Part shown: positions 22,800 to 33,835 of the stretch, one piece after another | Numbering within the stretch: the stretch's first letter is position 1 | How the letters are laid out: each line of letters begins with the position of its first letter | From: Thysanoteuthis rhombus | Taxonomy: Eukaryota > Mollusca > Cephalopoda > Oegopsida > Thysanoteuthidae | Reading direction: 5' to 3' | DNA: 64,000 nt | NCBI GenBank assembly: GCA_963457665.1 | Contig: OY735207.1 | Span: 40,553,316 to 40,617,315, forward strand | Made by a program: the position numbers and the translations under genes | Notes under the pieces: generated by a model | The model's database searches: none | The model's input: only the letters and a program-made list of their open reading frames with translations | What the model was told of the DNA's origin: nothing

Positions 22800-23175
22800 C
22801 TTGCCTGTTATCCTCATCAGCCTTTAAGCGTCTGTCGTTGGACGTAGACCTTCCCCAATATTCGACAGGCCTCTCTATCATTGGCGTCGCGGAGACACTA
22901 CTCTCTAAATTTGTCAAGTTCGTCACGCTATCTAATTTTCTGTTGACCACAATTTCGCATATGATCTCTGAGGGTCGATGTTGTGAGTCAAGACGTCCAG
23001 CGGTCGTCTGGCATTCCTCAAACATGTCCAGCCCATTGCCATTTGAGTTTTCTAATGGTTTCTGTGATATTTCGGACTCCTGTCTTTTCTATAATATACT
23101 GTGCAGTTTTGTGATCTCTCCATGTGAGGTTGAGCAGGATCCTCTCTCGCACACGTTGCATGGTTCACCCTACAG
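22800..23175 (-). mobile_element. RTE-type LINE, 3' end
   Basis: The minus strand contains the family's closing GGACGTAGACCT-like block (reverse of the GTCTAYGTCCAACG 3' end), the RDH/NRGR segment and the WRDH-KTAQY segment, with a reduced ATG tail (CCTCATCAGCC at 22,815). The opposite-strand frame at 22,772-23,212 is antisense and non-coding. Truncated at both ends. Confidence 0.85.
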
Positions 23176-23700
23176 GATCATTAACATAGAGTGGGAAAAC
23201 CAAGCGGTATAACTGAAAACGTATATATCAGGATTAAGCAGGGGACCAATCGTACTTTTTTTCTCTTCGCGACAAGCGTAGCACTACCCATTAGGTTTCA
23301 GATGATAGTCGGTTGTGGTGGCGTGCAATGAGTTTTAGTGTTGGTTATGCTGCTCCGTTCCCTTTTAAGTCTTTTGTCTTCAGATTTATATCACCGATTC
23401 TTCCGAATTGGATATATAGATTTGGCATAATTTAATAACTGATATTTTCTATATTCCTCAATTTGTTATGGAACAATTTTGTTTTCAAACAAATCGATAC
23501 TGAACTATCTTGCTTTAAGGGGACATACAAATCATTATTTGCCAAAAACACACACTCACACAAAACGTTTAGATTCAAACACACATCAAATTCGACTAAG
23601 ATACCTTCCAGTTCCATCTTTCTTATTCCAAAGATATTTACTTTCTTTTTTGATCTTCTTTTGATTATGCCATCCATGATCCACTTTGATCAAGCTACTT

Positions 23701-23705
<5 letters not shown>
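23176..23705. other. Unassigned sequence
   Basis: No element or gene recognised. The overlapping frames at 23,432-23,795 extend into the following (AT)n array and owe much of their length to it. Confidence 0.5.

Positions 23706-23780
<75 letters not shown>
23706..23780. repeat. (AT)n microsatellite
   Basis: About 37 AT units without interruption. Self-complementary, so it can extrude a cruciform. Confidence 0.97.
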
Positions 23781-23785
<5 letters not shown>

Positions 23786-23992
23786 CAAATTGCATTATAT
23801 TATGTTGAAACTCATATTTGAAATAATCTTCCGGTATTGAGTTTTCTAATGGTTTCTCTGCAAGCGCTGCACTTCACCTTCAAACTTCATCTTACAGACT
23901 TGGAGGGGGTTACCTCGAGTACACGGCACCCCGTCATCTAAGGATCCCATAACCATGGAAAACATTCCAAAATCTTTATCTGCAGAGCCAAG

Positions 23993-23993
<1 letters not shown>

Positions 23994-24031
<38 letters not shown>

Positions 24032-24060
24032 GAGAGAGAGAGAAAGAGAGATAGAAAGGG
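23994..24060. repeat. (AT)n-(GA)n compound microsatellite
   Basis: (AT)n at 23,995-24,026 passes through GTATG into imperfect (GA)n ending near 24,058. Confidence 0.9.
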
Positions 24061-24284
24061 AAGGCTGTTTATAAAGAAGATTGCAACAACAGGTGGCTGA
24101 ATATGAATAAATTGAGCATGATGAATTATGCCAAATATTTAAATGATATTTGATTAATTCATTTCTTATCCCGATCTGCAGTGTACGTGTGCCAAATTTT
24201 GTTCAATTCTGCCTATTACCTCTCTCTCTCACTCTATCAGTCCGTCTTTTGGTGTATCAACCGATGTATTTCTTACATACACAT

Positions 24285-24293
24285 ACATGCACG

Positions 24294-24380
<87 letters not shown>
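24285..24380. repeat. (CA)n-(TA)n compound microsatellite
   Basis: (CA)n at about 24,289-24,334 joins (TA)n at 24,335-24,380. The Thr-His and Tyr-Ile runs across it are translations of the array. The region 24,381-24,845 beyond it shows no recognised gene. Confidence 0.96.
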
Positions 24381-24382
<2 letters not shown>

Positions 24383-24850
24383 TAGAAAGCTTTACAGCTT
24401 GAAGCACTAAACATAAACAAAACTTCCAATCTTTTTTTCCTTTTTAGGTCACTTCAGTCACTTAATTCCCACAATTTATGTCATTTCCTTCAGTGTTTCT
24501 TCCTTGTTTGATATAACTTTGTTATTATGGTAAAATGAATAGATTCCCTCTTGTTGAAGATATTGGTTGTTTACCATGGAACCGTTTCGGAGATTTTAAA
24601 ACAAAACAGTTATATTCGAATGGCACCCCAGCAGCTTTGATCAAACACCACATCATTTTCTCAATATATAGTTTATGTCATACGAGTAGTTTGTCATTTT
24701 ATATAGGGTATTATGTCTATCATATATTGATTATATTTTGTACTACATATCTATTTTCTAAAACAGGGCTTAGGACCAATACGTATAACAATGGACGTGA
24801 CTCGTTGTTCGAGATACTTCTATTGAATGTTCACCCATGTGAATATTGAC

Positions 24851-25073
<223 letters not shown>

Positions 25074-25224
25074 GCTTCTACAATACAGAACTGTTTGCTT
25101 TTTGAGGGAGTGTTGCTTTTTCTTCGACAGTGTTCAAGTTTTGCTAATTTGCACTACGGATCATTCTATCTTCCAGCATTTACTATATCATTGTATTTGT
25201 AAAATTTGTAATATCCCAAGGTTT

Positions 25225-25440
25225 TATCTATTGTTAGAAACAGTAAAAAAACTATCACTGATACTGTCAACAGAGGTTTCTACAGTTTTCAAGCTGGTAC
25301 AGTTGACTTGCTGGCTATGTATATATGTACAATGCATGCAGGCCACCGAAAGTGTAAATATTCATTCCTAATGATGTTTTGAAAAACTACTTTTGTCTTT
25401 TTCTTAACCCCACCCTCCAAATAGGTATTTAGTAGCGGTT
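25225..25440. repeat. Dispersed repeat, family D (copy 1)
   Basis: ACTGTCAACAGAGGTTTCTA and AGTTTTCAAGCTGGTACAGT with CTGGCTATGT are shared with 38.70 and 61.06 kb, all in the same direction. After the CTGGCTATGT word each copy reaches a polypyrimidine-plus-CCC block (CTTAACCCCACCCTCC here). Confidence 0.7.
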
Positions 25441-26985
25441 CAATTTTCGAAAGAAATTGGAAAAGAATATAAACTTGAAGAAAAAAGAAAGGCAGAGGTG
25501 GATTAAAAGTGGGGCGCATCGAAGCTATCTTATTGAAAGAAAGAAAGAAATAGAAAGAAAGAAAGAACATTGTAAAGAGGAAAGGAAAAGGTAGGGAGAA
25601 AATAAAGATGCGGTAAGAGAAGGTGTAGTGATGGAAAGGAAGAAGAAAAGAATGAAGTTGCAACTAAAAAGACAAGAATATTAGAATCTCTGAGGATTGA
25701 AAATTCTGATGTAATTAACTCGGATCGGCATCTGAATATCTTCAGGTTTCCGTTTCATATTCACAGGCAAACGGTTAGCCCAGTTCAGAGTTCGAGCCCC
25801 AGGCCTTTTCTGGTTTCTGGTTTCTGGTTTCATTTTGTCCTTTTCATTCTATTTTTCTAATCATCCATTTACCCTTTCTTTCTCTTAATCTATTAACTGC
25901 TGATGGCGGAAAATCCAGTCGTTGCAATTTAATGGCCGGCTTTATGAAATTTCCATTTTTTTTCTTCGTATTGATGACAACTCAGTTCTATTTATGAGCC
26001 ACTAACCCCTCTATCCTGCAGGGGTAAATAGCACTTGATTATCTTTCACTGGATTATCCAGCGATGGCCAAGGGTTCTAATATTTCACTGGATAACTGTT
26101 ACATTTGACACCTTCCAAAGGTTGCCTAACATCTTGCTCAACAGCCAGTGAGATTATCGCTGTCATGTCACGTGACCACAATGCACGAAATGCTTCGCTA
26201 TGCTGACTTTTCTCTTTTCATTTGCATTTCTTTCCTTCCTCTTTTTTTTAATTATCTGAACATAAGGCTAGTTGATAAAAGGTTTCGAATCCTTTTTGCT
26301 GACTTTCAAGTATCACTTGGCCTCAATGTCTGTAGTTTAAAAATATATATTTAAAAAAATCCCAGGAATAATCTTCGCGGTTTCTTAAGAACAATCATTC
26401 TGCTTCTGTCTTGAGCCACAATGGAACATGAAAACTATTTATTCACTTTATAGAAATATTCATTCGGCTGCATGCTGTGTTGAGAGTGATAAATCTGAAA
26501 AAGAAACTGTAAAAGTGGTTCTTTCTCTCATCTTTTGTTGGTAGTAACCACTTAAAAAAAGGTAAAAAAAAAAACAGGCATGAAAACGGTCAGACTCAAA
26601 CTGAGGAACCAATTTAGCATAAGCTTACATTGCAACCCCTCACTGCTGAAAACCAATCTGGTAGGAGAATTTTCAAAAAAAAAATTTCTAGACATAATTT
26701 TCAGTCCTCTAGATTCATTGATTCAGCTTGACCACATGAGCCATACCAAGCCAGCAAGCCAATTTAAAAACTGAAGTTTTGGTCGACGCTTTCTAATATT
26801 GAGTGAAAACAATGCTCGCTAAGATCCACTTGTCGCCCAGGCTTCAAAGACTAAAGTATTCATGTAGTTTGACGTCATAGAACACATGATGAGAACAAAA
26901 TCAAGCATTATGGTGCTGGCTATCGTCACAGGAGCACAAATGATTACATATATCTCTAATTAATTAATATCATACAACGAATCTT
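25441..26985. other. Unassigned sequence with a possible SINE head and a GAAA run
   Basis: A (GAAA)n-like purine tract at 25,535-25,570 makes the minus frame at 25,289-25,663 Phe/Ser-rich. GAGTTCGAGCCCC near 25,789 is a B-box match and is followed by three TCTGGTT copies (25,809-25,832), as in a tRNA-derived SINE tail, but no good A box was found. The short repeat shared with 21.5 kb lies at 26,590-26,635. No gene recognised. Confidence 0.5.
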
Positions 26986-27049
26986 TACTTTCAACTTTTT
27001 TAATAAACTACCCAACAGTTATACCCTGCAAATCTGTGCGTAAGATTAT

Positions 27050-27830
27050 TTTGACACCAAGATAATATAGGATAGGTGGCGATGAACTCTGAAAGTGGTT
27101 GGGGATCAGGTCGGTTTTGGCAATTTCAAATTGAACAGAGACTGCTGCACCCGACAGCCTTCAAATTTATGTACAAGAGTAACTTGACCCAAGGATGAAC
27201 ATAGGATAGGACATAGCTCAAAAGACCAAGTGTAAGATCAGCTCAATTTTGGCGTTTTCAAATCTAACAGAGATAACTGCTTCCAGAAGGCTGCAAATTT
27301 GTGCACATGGTTGACTTCATCCAAGTGCTGACCTCTGGAGATCAATTCAAGGTCAGGTCAGTTTTGGCAGGCATCCTCAATTCTAATAGAAACAGCTGCA
27401 TCTCAATGCCTGCAAGTTTGTGAGCGAGTGTAAATAACCCCAGGCTTAACATAGTATAGGTGGAAATGGCCTATGATGATCCGTAGAAATATATCGATTT
27501 TGCTATTTCCAAATATTTTACCGACAATCCAAGGCCAGATCATTTTTTGCATTTTCAAATCTGAAAGAGTCGGCTGTATCCTAAAGGCTGTAATGGCTAT
27601 AATTAACTTTACCTCGGGGTTAACATAGAATAGGTGTTGTTGACTTTTATTGACCTCTGAAGATCAATTTACTGTTAGGTTAATTTTTTAGTATTTCAAA
27701 AAAAGGCGAATTTTGGGATTCGGAAAACCAACGGAGATGGTTGCGCCCTTTGGACTCCAGATTTAACTAACTTGAATACAGTATGAACATAGGAGAGGTG
27801 ACGCTGACCCACTGGAGGGGTCGTTATCCC
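27050..27830. repeat. Degenerate tandem array, ~125-175 bp units
   Basis: Two marker words recur in order. The first is AACATAGGATAGG or close relatives near 27,063, 27,197, 27,447, 27,621 and 27,785. The second is AATCTAACAGAGATAACTGC or relatives near 27,131, 27,266, 27,396, 27,560 and 27,731. Between them TCAGGTCAGTTTTGGC-like blocks recur. About five to six units. The frequent AGGTCA words are a by-product of the unit. No coding potential. Confidence 0.75.
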
Positions 27831-27839
27831 TACTTTAGG

Positions 27840-28300
27840 AATATCTGTTTTAGAATTTAATACATGACCTTTTGGTATTGATTACTTCATTCCCCGAGCA
27901 AAGACTTATATCGGTAAAAATGAAGAAATATATGCATGCAATTATACACACAAGCATTAAGATATTTGTCCATGAAAATTCAATAAAAATAGAATTCGAA
28001 AGTTTGGTACACGCCCATATTGAAATGTACAGAAATTCAAAATCTTTTATACGTTTCTTATCGACATCTGAATTCATTTTTTGAAAGACACAGGTTCAAT
28101 TGATTCCGTGTCGCGATACACATGCGGTAATTATTGGATACTTATTTTTCAAGCGATCCAGAAAGCCAAAATTATTGCTTCTGTGGAATTTGTGGGTTCC
28201 TACAGTGCCGACGACCATACAAGGACAGCTTCAACTACCCAGCTATTTGCCCATAGCTGGAATGAAAAGTAGATTTAGGTCTTATATTATGGGCATTCGT
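27840..28300. other. Unassigned sequence
   Basis: Opposite-strand frames of about 70 codons overlap at 27,850-28,084 and neither is recognisable. The frames at 28,081-28,309 read into a tRNA-like repeat. Confidence 0.45.
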
Positions 28301-28304
28301 GCGA

Positions 28305-28390
28305 AATGAACCCAAAGTGTTCCAGCCAGAGTTTGAACTTGGTTCACTGATCCCATCTCCGTGATGCCAACCATGGGGTCACCCGCTCCT
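28305..28390 (-). repeat. tRNA-like sequence (possible SINE head)
   Basis: The minus strand has TGGTTGGCATCACGGAGATG as a weak A box and GTTCAAACTCTGG as a B-box-like word about 30 nt later. A SINE or tRNA pseudogene is the simplest reading, and stem pairing is poor. Confidence 0.4.
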
Positions 28391-28434
28391 CCTTTCATTT
28401 AAAGGTTCCGTTGTAAGAAAAAAACGGGAATATA

Positions 28435-28850
28435 ATCAGCAGCGGCAACAGCAGCAGCCATTTTACATCAACTGCAGGACAAAAGCCTTTCCCATCTTTT
28501 CCCATGATAACCACGATTACGTTAACCTTTGCGGTATCTTACCGGGAAACCTTCCAATATCACCCTCCATCCGGTGTCTGGTCTTTTCTCTCTGCGTTTA
28601 CTGTCCCATGGGCACCAATCAGATAGCCTGTTGCTCATATCTTCTCGCTGTGTCCAGCCTATCTCTATTTTTGAAGCTTAATCATTTGTATTATATCCTC
28701 CGTATGATCCATGTCGATATTTTTCCTTCTTTTAGAGTTATCTAGCATTGCTCTTTCCGTATCTTTCTGCGTGATGTTAAGTGGGTTCTCAGTTTGTTTT
28801 GATAATTCCTGTCCCGTATCCATTAGTCATAACTAGTATAATATACACAT
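28435..28850 (-). mobile_element. Second LINE family, 3' end (copy 1)
   Basis: The minus strand encodes IEIGWTQREDMSNRLSDW then CPWDSKRR and KRPDTGWR. This is a degraded form of the C-terminal WAGH-R--D-RWS---W-PR---R-RGRP--RW motif of RTE/Jockey-like reverse transcriptases, but with sequence distinct from the family at 44 kb. The tail region carries CAGCAGCGGCAACAGCAGCAG (minus: CTG repeats). A second copy at 31.63-32.22 kb shares ACTGTCC(C/TG)...GCACCAATCAGATAGCC-type sequence. Confidence 0.75.
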
Positions 28851-28879
28851 TTTTTTTAATTTAAAGAATTTTTCAAAAT

Positions 28880-28945
28880 TTTTATTTTATTCTTTCCGCC
28901 CTTGAGCACGCCTGAAACGTTGTTATCAACGAATAAGGGTGATTA
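28880..28945 (+). mobile_element. Penelope-type GAAAC-helix III scar
   Basis: CGCCTGAAACGTTG then TTAT then CAACG forms GAAA plus a perfect 5-bp helix III (28,918-28,922 with 28,927-28,931) and a 4-nt loop, as in the short helix III of Penelope-element hammerheads. The CUGANGA box is not recognisable upstream, where a minus-strand LINE end lies, and the cleavage triplet reads GAA instead of GUC. I call a probable ribozyme remnant of a third Penelope insertion. Confidence 0.35.
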
Positions 28946-29595
28946 AATAGTTGAAAAATAAAGGAATTAATCAATAACCATTACGCACCGTAATTTAAAT
29001 AGATTTTCTAGTTAATGAGAAGCTTTCGCTAAAGCATGAATGGAAACTCCATTTCACAGTGACTAGATTCTTCATCATCATCCGTACCTATCGAGAATTT
29101 CACGTGATGCCTGGTCAATTGATTTCTACCCACGTGTTGATTGCGAGCCCAAAAGCGCAGCCACTGGTTGGCCATGCTCCAGGTTTTTCGAGTATGTCTA
29201 CAAGACATTGTTCCGGTCTTTTTGGTACGATCACGCTGTCGGCCATGCGCTCGAACGCCGAATGAAACGCCGCCTCAAAGGAAATGAGCCAAGACAGTAG
29301 GCATTGTTATAATTATAAAAATAGCCAATTTTGAAAGACGCGGGGCTCGGATTCTGTAATAATACACTATCGGTTCATATCACCAAATGTAGTAAAGACT
29401 GATTGTCTCTTCTTTTCATCCTTTTCAGCAGCATCCTTAACTTAGAATGTTGGAAGCAGAACAGAGCGAGAAAGTGATATATCTAATAGTGACGGTACCA
29501 AATGGAGTATTAACAGGTCGATAGAGGTTTAGTGTACTTTTATCGTAGTGGACAGGATGCATCTGCTTCTGACTTTGTATGTATTTTTGTGTTTG
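28946..29595. other. Unassigned, locally CpG-rich sequence
   Basis: From about 29,105 to 29,350 CG dinucleotides are denser than in the flanks, and two CACGTG words occur (near 29,101 and 29,131). The plus frame at 29,059-29,265 (68 codons) is unrecognised. No splice-bounded exon was evident. Confidence 0.45.
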
Positions 29596-29599
29596 CATA

Positions 29600-29654
29600 T
29601 GTGTGTACGTGTGTGTGTATGTGTGTATGTGTGCATGTGTGTGTGTGTGTGTGT
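29600..29654. repeat. Imperfect (GT)n microsatellite
   Basis: GT units interrupted by AC and AT, followed by an A run and GA-rich sequence up to about 29,705. Confidence 0.95.
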
Positions 29655-29913
29655 AAAAAAAGAGAGGAAGTAAGAGGAAGTAGGAGAACAACCGAGAGGA
29701 AATTGAGTGTTACGTTCTCATACCTTTGCCAACATCTGTATCTCGTAACACTCTTCTTCCAGCTTCGGATATTCGAAGGAAAAAAAAATCCAATTCACAC
29801 AGAGATATATAGATAAATAAATAGATACAAATAGACTGGAATGGATAGATAGAAAGAAAGAAAAAAGATGAAAAAGAATAAGAACAATGGCCTTTCAAAC
29901 CGCTTTCATTGTT

Positions 29914-29941
29914 GCACACGTGATGCAATTCCCACGTGTGC
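29914..29941. promoter_or_regulatory. Inverted pair of CACGTG E-boxes
   Basis: GCACACGTG (29,914-29,922) and CACGTGTGC (29,933-29,941) are perfect 9-bp inverted arms around a 10-nt spacer. Each contains CACGTG, the binding core of bHLH-zip factors of the MYC/MAX/USF group. No gene start is identified nearby, so the regulatory role is inferred only from motif quality and proximity to the element at 30,034. Confidence 0.45.
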
Positions 29942-30032
29942 GATTGTGAGACGGAAGTGTAGTTCAGGGAAAGAGAGAGAGTGTTCCATTCATTTCGTTC
30001 AAGACGGCAATCTATGCTGATAACTCCCAATC

Positions 30033-30052
30033 ATTCCGGAACGTTCCGGAAC
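30033..30052. promoter_or_regulatory. Palindromic heat-shock element (four HSF pentamers)
   Basis: ATTCCGGAACGTTCCGGAAC contains TTC-nn-GAA-nn-TTC-nn-GAA, four alternating nGAAn units in exact register, and its inner 18 bp (30,034-30,051) are a perfect palindrome. This matches the heat-shock factor consensus without mismatch. A GGTGGGCGTGGG GC-box-like word lies at 30,142-30,153. No host transcript start is visible. The next feature downstream is an RTE fragment from about 30,240. Confidence 0.55.
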
Positions 30053-30239
30053 TTCCTTTCCTGCTTATCTGTATATTTCATCCCAACCTTCACTAAACGA
30101 CATGCCTCATTATTTTCACTGTCCGGGCGAAAAGCCACTGGTGGGCGTGGGAAAAAAGCCATCTAGTAGATAAGGATGCTTAGACGACGAATAAAGGCGG
30201 ACGGACGAGAGAGAGTACGCTTCCTTTAGAATTAAGTGT

Positions 30240-31021
30240 AACATCAAAAAAGTGACACTTCTCCGAATCAGACTGGAACTTCTTTTGGTTGGGCGGGTGA
30301 TATTGAAATTTACAATTAAATTCTTCAAAATGCTTGCTGGACTAAATGAAGAAAGCAAAAATGTCGGCCTACACATGAACTCCTGCAAAACAAAAGCCAT
30401 GTGCAACAATCATGTCGGAAATAAGAAAACAACGATCAAAATCGAAGACGCTGATCTAGAAATAGTAGACCAATACATCTACTTAGGACAACGAATCTCC
30501 ATGAAATTCTCCAAAGAAAAAATCAAACAAAGAATATTTCTAGGATGGCAAACCTTCGACAGAGCAAGCTCAACCTTTGAAAACAAGAAGATCCCATTAG
30601 TATACAACCGATGCATCCTTCCGATAGTCACATAGAACTGAAACATGGTAACTTATCAAGACACTGGCTTGCAAACTGAGAACCATGCAACACACACATG
30701 GAAGAATCATGCTCAAGCTCACAAGACAGCACAGTATATCAGGAAGAAAACAGGAATTTGAGGCATCATAGAATCCACTCGAAAACTCAAATAGCAATGG
30801 GCTGGTCATTTGCAAGAATGGACATCACGACTCACAACATGGATCCCGAGAGATCACATGCGCAATCGAGGCGGATGGAATACAAAATCAAGGGATGAAC
30901 CAATCAAGTTCAGAAAGTAATGTGCCGCGACGCCCACGGTAGAGAGGTCTGGTGAACTCTTGGGGAGGTCTATGTCCAACGATAGACGTAAAGAGACCGA
31001 TGATGATGATGATGATGATGA
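30240..31021 (+). mobile_element. RTE-type LINE, 3' half with tail
   Basis: The plus strand encodes LRIRLELLLVG, MLAGLNEESKNVGLHMNSCK, YIYLGQRISMKFSKE, RIFLGWQTFDRASSTFE and YNRCILPIVT, then degraded WAGH and RDH segments and the 3' end GTCTATGTCCAACG with a (GATG/ATG)n tail at 30,998-31,021. In intact members the LRIRLELLLVG position should be the catalytic LRFADD-type box, so the metal-binding Asp pair is lost. Stops after ILPIVT and elsewhere show it is dead. It begins shortly downstream of the heat-shock element, but no LINE 5' end is present, so the two are probably unconnected. Confidence 0.88.
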
Positions 31022-31074
31022 AAGACGGAAGATTAAAGGGAAAAGCTTACCATTCTCTAATTTTATATAATGTA

Positions 31075-31572
31075 TGTAAGAAATCAAGCGAAGAATCACA
31101 CTAGGATGGCAAGCCTTTGGTAGAGCTACCTCAACCTTCAAAAGTAAGAAGATCCCATTAATTCTAAAGAAAAGGGTGTATAGAGCTGAAACATGGAACC
31201 TAGCCAAGAGACAGACCCGTGAATTGAGAACCATGCAACGTGCACATGAAAGAATAATGCTGGGCCTCACATTGAGAGACCATAAGACAGCACAGTACAT
31301 CTGAGAAAAGACAAGAGTTAGGGACATCATAGAATCCATTAAAAATCTCAAATGTCGGTGGTTTGGCTATGTTGTAAGAATGGCAGACAATCGATGGACA
31401 TCACGACTCACGACATTGATCCCCGAGACCACATGCGAAATCGAGGCTGGCAAAATGTTTGATGGAGAGACGAGCTAGACAAGTTCAGGGAGTACTGGCT
31501 CCACGACGCCCATGATAGGGAAGTGTGGCAAATCCTGGAGAAGGTATATGTCCAACGACGGACGCTAAAAGA

Positions 31573-31613
<41 letters not shown>
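31075..31613 (+). mobile_element. RTE-type LINE, 3' end with (ATG)n tail
   Basis: Starts at EIKRRITLGWQAFGRATSTF-like sequence and continues through the AETWNLAKR, MQRAHERIML, WRWFGYVVRMADNRW-like and DARDREVW-like segments to GTATATGTCCAACG and an uninterrupted (ATG)n of about 40 bp. It follows the previous copy by about 55 bp in the same direction. Several stops are present. Confidence 0.9.
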
Positions 31614-31614
<1 letters not shown>

Positions 31615-31624
31615 TATACATATA

Positions 31625-31855
31625 ACATCAGCAACAGCAGCCGTTATGGGTCAATTGCGAGACAAAGGCTTTTCTCATCTTCCATGACGAGCGTGATACA
31701 TTATTGATATTTTCCCCGGGCAACATTGGTTATCGTAGCTAGTATATATGAATTTATATATATGTGTGTGTATGTGTGCGAGATTGTACCAACATCTATC
31801 ATTTGTAAGCTGCAGATCTTTCAATCTCCCATTGCGTGAGCTAACATACCTGCAC

Positions 31856-31908
<53 letters not shown>

Positions 31909-32220
31909 TGGTCAGCAGTTCATTTCTCTCAAAATTGTGTGTGGTCTTTTTCTACCACGTTTACTATCCTGCAGGCACCAATTGATTAGCCTTTTGTTCA
32001 TCTTTTGTCCTTTCCTCTCGCTATGTGCCGTGTCAATCTGCGCTTTTTTTTGCTTAATCATTTATACAATCTCTTTCACCCGGGTCCTATTTCAGGTCAA
32101 TGTTAATATTTTTCTATTGCTAAGAATCATTCCTAAAATTGCCATCTCCTTTACCCTTTGTGCTTTTCTGAGTTTTCATCAGTTTCCAAAAATCACACCA
32201 GTACACCATAGCTTGTAATA
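31625..32220 (-). mobile_element. Second LINE family, 3' end (copy 2), split by (AT)n
   Basis: The 3' tail block (CAGCAACAGCAGCC, 31,630) and TCAATTGCGAGACAAAGGCT match the 28.4-kb copy (TCAACTGCAGGACAAAAGCC). After an (AT)n array at 31,857-31,906 the match resumes with CACGTTTACTATCCTGCAGG and CACCAATTGATTAGCC, up to the region TGCGCTTTTTTTTGCTTAATC. This copy meets the preceding RTE copy tail to tail. Confidence 0.75.
31857..31906. repeat. (AT)n microsatellite
   Basis: About 25 AT units lying inside the second LINE copy. Confidence 0.96.
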
Positions 32221-32855
32221 CGCATCGATTTTATAAGTTGCGTTTTGAACTTCTTCCTAATTATCCGTGGACAACGTTCTACAGACATACCAATATGCTT
32301 TTCAATCAATCATGTGCATCGTCTGGTTCCATTTCAATTGTCTTTCTCTCGCTTTATTGCTTGACCTAACTTAATGTGTTCTTTAATGTTTTACGCGGAT
32401 TCACCTTCTATTATCATGGTCTTTTACAGGACTTTATTTTTGAACATCGCCGATTTACGGGTATCGCTGGTAAACGTCTGTAGAGAGTGTAGGCGATGCT
32501 GGTGGAGAGAGTAACACAGATATATGTTTATAAACAACTTTTAAACTTTTAAAAAGAGGAAAATATAGTAGAAATGGCTAAAGAAGATGAAAGTAAATAA
32601 ACAAACCAATAATCTCATAAATTTTTAAAAATGAGGCAAGAAAAGAATAGGGGAAAAAAAGAGACAATAAAGGATATTAGAATAGGGAAAAGCAAGAAGC
32701 GAGCCCGAGCCACAAACCAGACAAGATCTTAAGAACAAGTGAATAATACTATGAGAACTTTCTTGCCTCAAAAAACTAAAACCGTGCGACTGTTCGATAT
32801 AGAACCGGCGTTCTTATATGATCTAAATTTCAAAAAAGGTTTTTAGGACGAAGAT

Positions 32856-32918
<63 letters not shown>

Positions 32919-33153
32919 AGAAATTAATGTATAATCCGACAGAATCAAATAAGTGCTCCTGATAGGAAGATGTCTTTACGTGATACTGCTCTTAACATTG
33001 AGCTAAACGTCCCGCTAGTGATTCAGGGGCCCAAACAACTGCTTTATGTCCAAATCTTGTCTAGGTCAATTGACACATTCTTTATGTAATGGTGGGAGGT
33101 CATTCTCAAATAGTGTTTCAAATAAAAATAAAAATAACATAAAATAAAATAAC

Positions 33154-33227
<74 letters not shown>

Positions 33228-33395
33228 AGACTTTGAGTGGTGTTTAACTAAAAATGTTCCACTTTATTTTTTTGTCTGATACATCATCGTTTCCCTGCAT
33301 AGATTGTATCATAGGCAAAATCACAATCAAAGGACAGATCGTTACTACATGATTTATCACAGGAATTTACTAACTTCAATTTAATCTGATTCATG
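32221..33395. other. Unassigned sequence with two long (AT)n arrays
   Basis: (AT)n at 32,859-32,916 and 33,166-33,226, the second after a TACA/CATA run. Purine-rich sequence at 32,555-32,700. No gene or element domain recognised. Confidence 0.7.
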
Positions 33396-33399
33396 GACA

Positions 33400-33485
33400 C
33401 AATCGTGGTAGCATCACTGAGGATTGAACTCAGTACTCAGTATTAATAGTCTGCTAGATTGTCTCACTCAATATTATCCAATAAC
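33400..33485 (-). repeat. tRNA-like sequence (tRNA-derived SINE head)
   Basis: On the minus strand CTGAG-TTCAATC-CTCAG forms a perfect 5-bp T stem with a 7-nt loop that fits the B box, and GTGAGACAATCTAGCAGAC about 30 nt upstream is a weak A-box region. The rest of the cloverleaf is poor. A SINE head is more likely than a working tRNA gene. Confidence 0.5.
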
Positions 33486-33724
33486 ACATTTGTTAAAGTT
33501 AGCTAGGTACGGCACAAGACCTTAATGGAGGAGCGCCAAGTCTGGATCAGATTGACTAAAATCTTACTGATCATTTCCTGTTTCCGTTTTCTCTTTAACT
33601 GTTTTGTTAAATTTTTTATGGTAAGTTCTTACATACCGAGGATTTTTTATTCTAGGGCTTCTTTCATTCTAATAATAAAATGCACTTTTCCTAAGAATAC
33701 TTTTTTTGTTTTTGTTTTTTTATT

Positions 33725-33835
33725 ATATATACGATACAAAAGTTGCAGTAATCATCTTCAGTCGAAATAGAAATAGGATCGGAATTTGATTCTGTGGCTG
33801 CCACGCTTGTTTAAATGCATGATCCGTGGGGTGGA
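33725..33835 (-). repeat. SINE-like dispersed repeat, copy 1
   Basis: The minus strand reads AATCAAATTCCGATCC, then ATTTCGACTGAAGATGATTA and CTGCAACTTTTGTATCG, and ends in TATATATAATAAAA. The copy at 52.63-52.74 kb shares TTCCGACTGAAGATTATAAC and TGCAACCTTGTATCATATAT. The A/T tail and upstream B-box-like word suggest a SINE. Confidence 0.6.

Noticed and set aside
22772-23212. 146-codon plus frame
   Set aside because: It is antisense to an RTE LINE 3' end. Similar antisense frames occur at 8,808, 16,399, 17,019 and 30,854 for the same reason.
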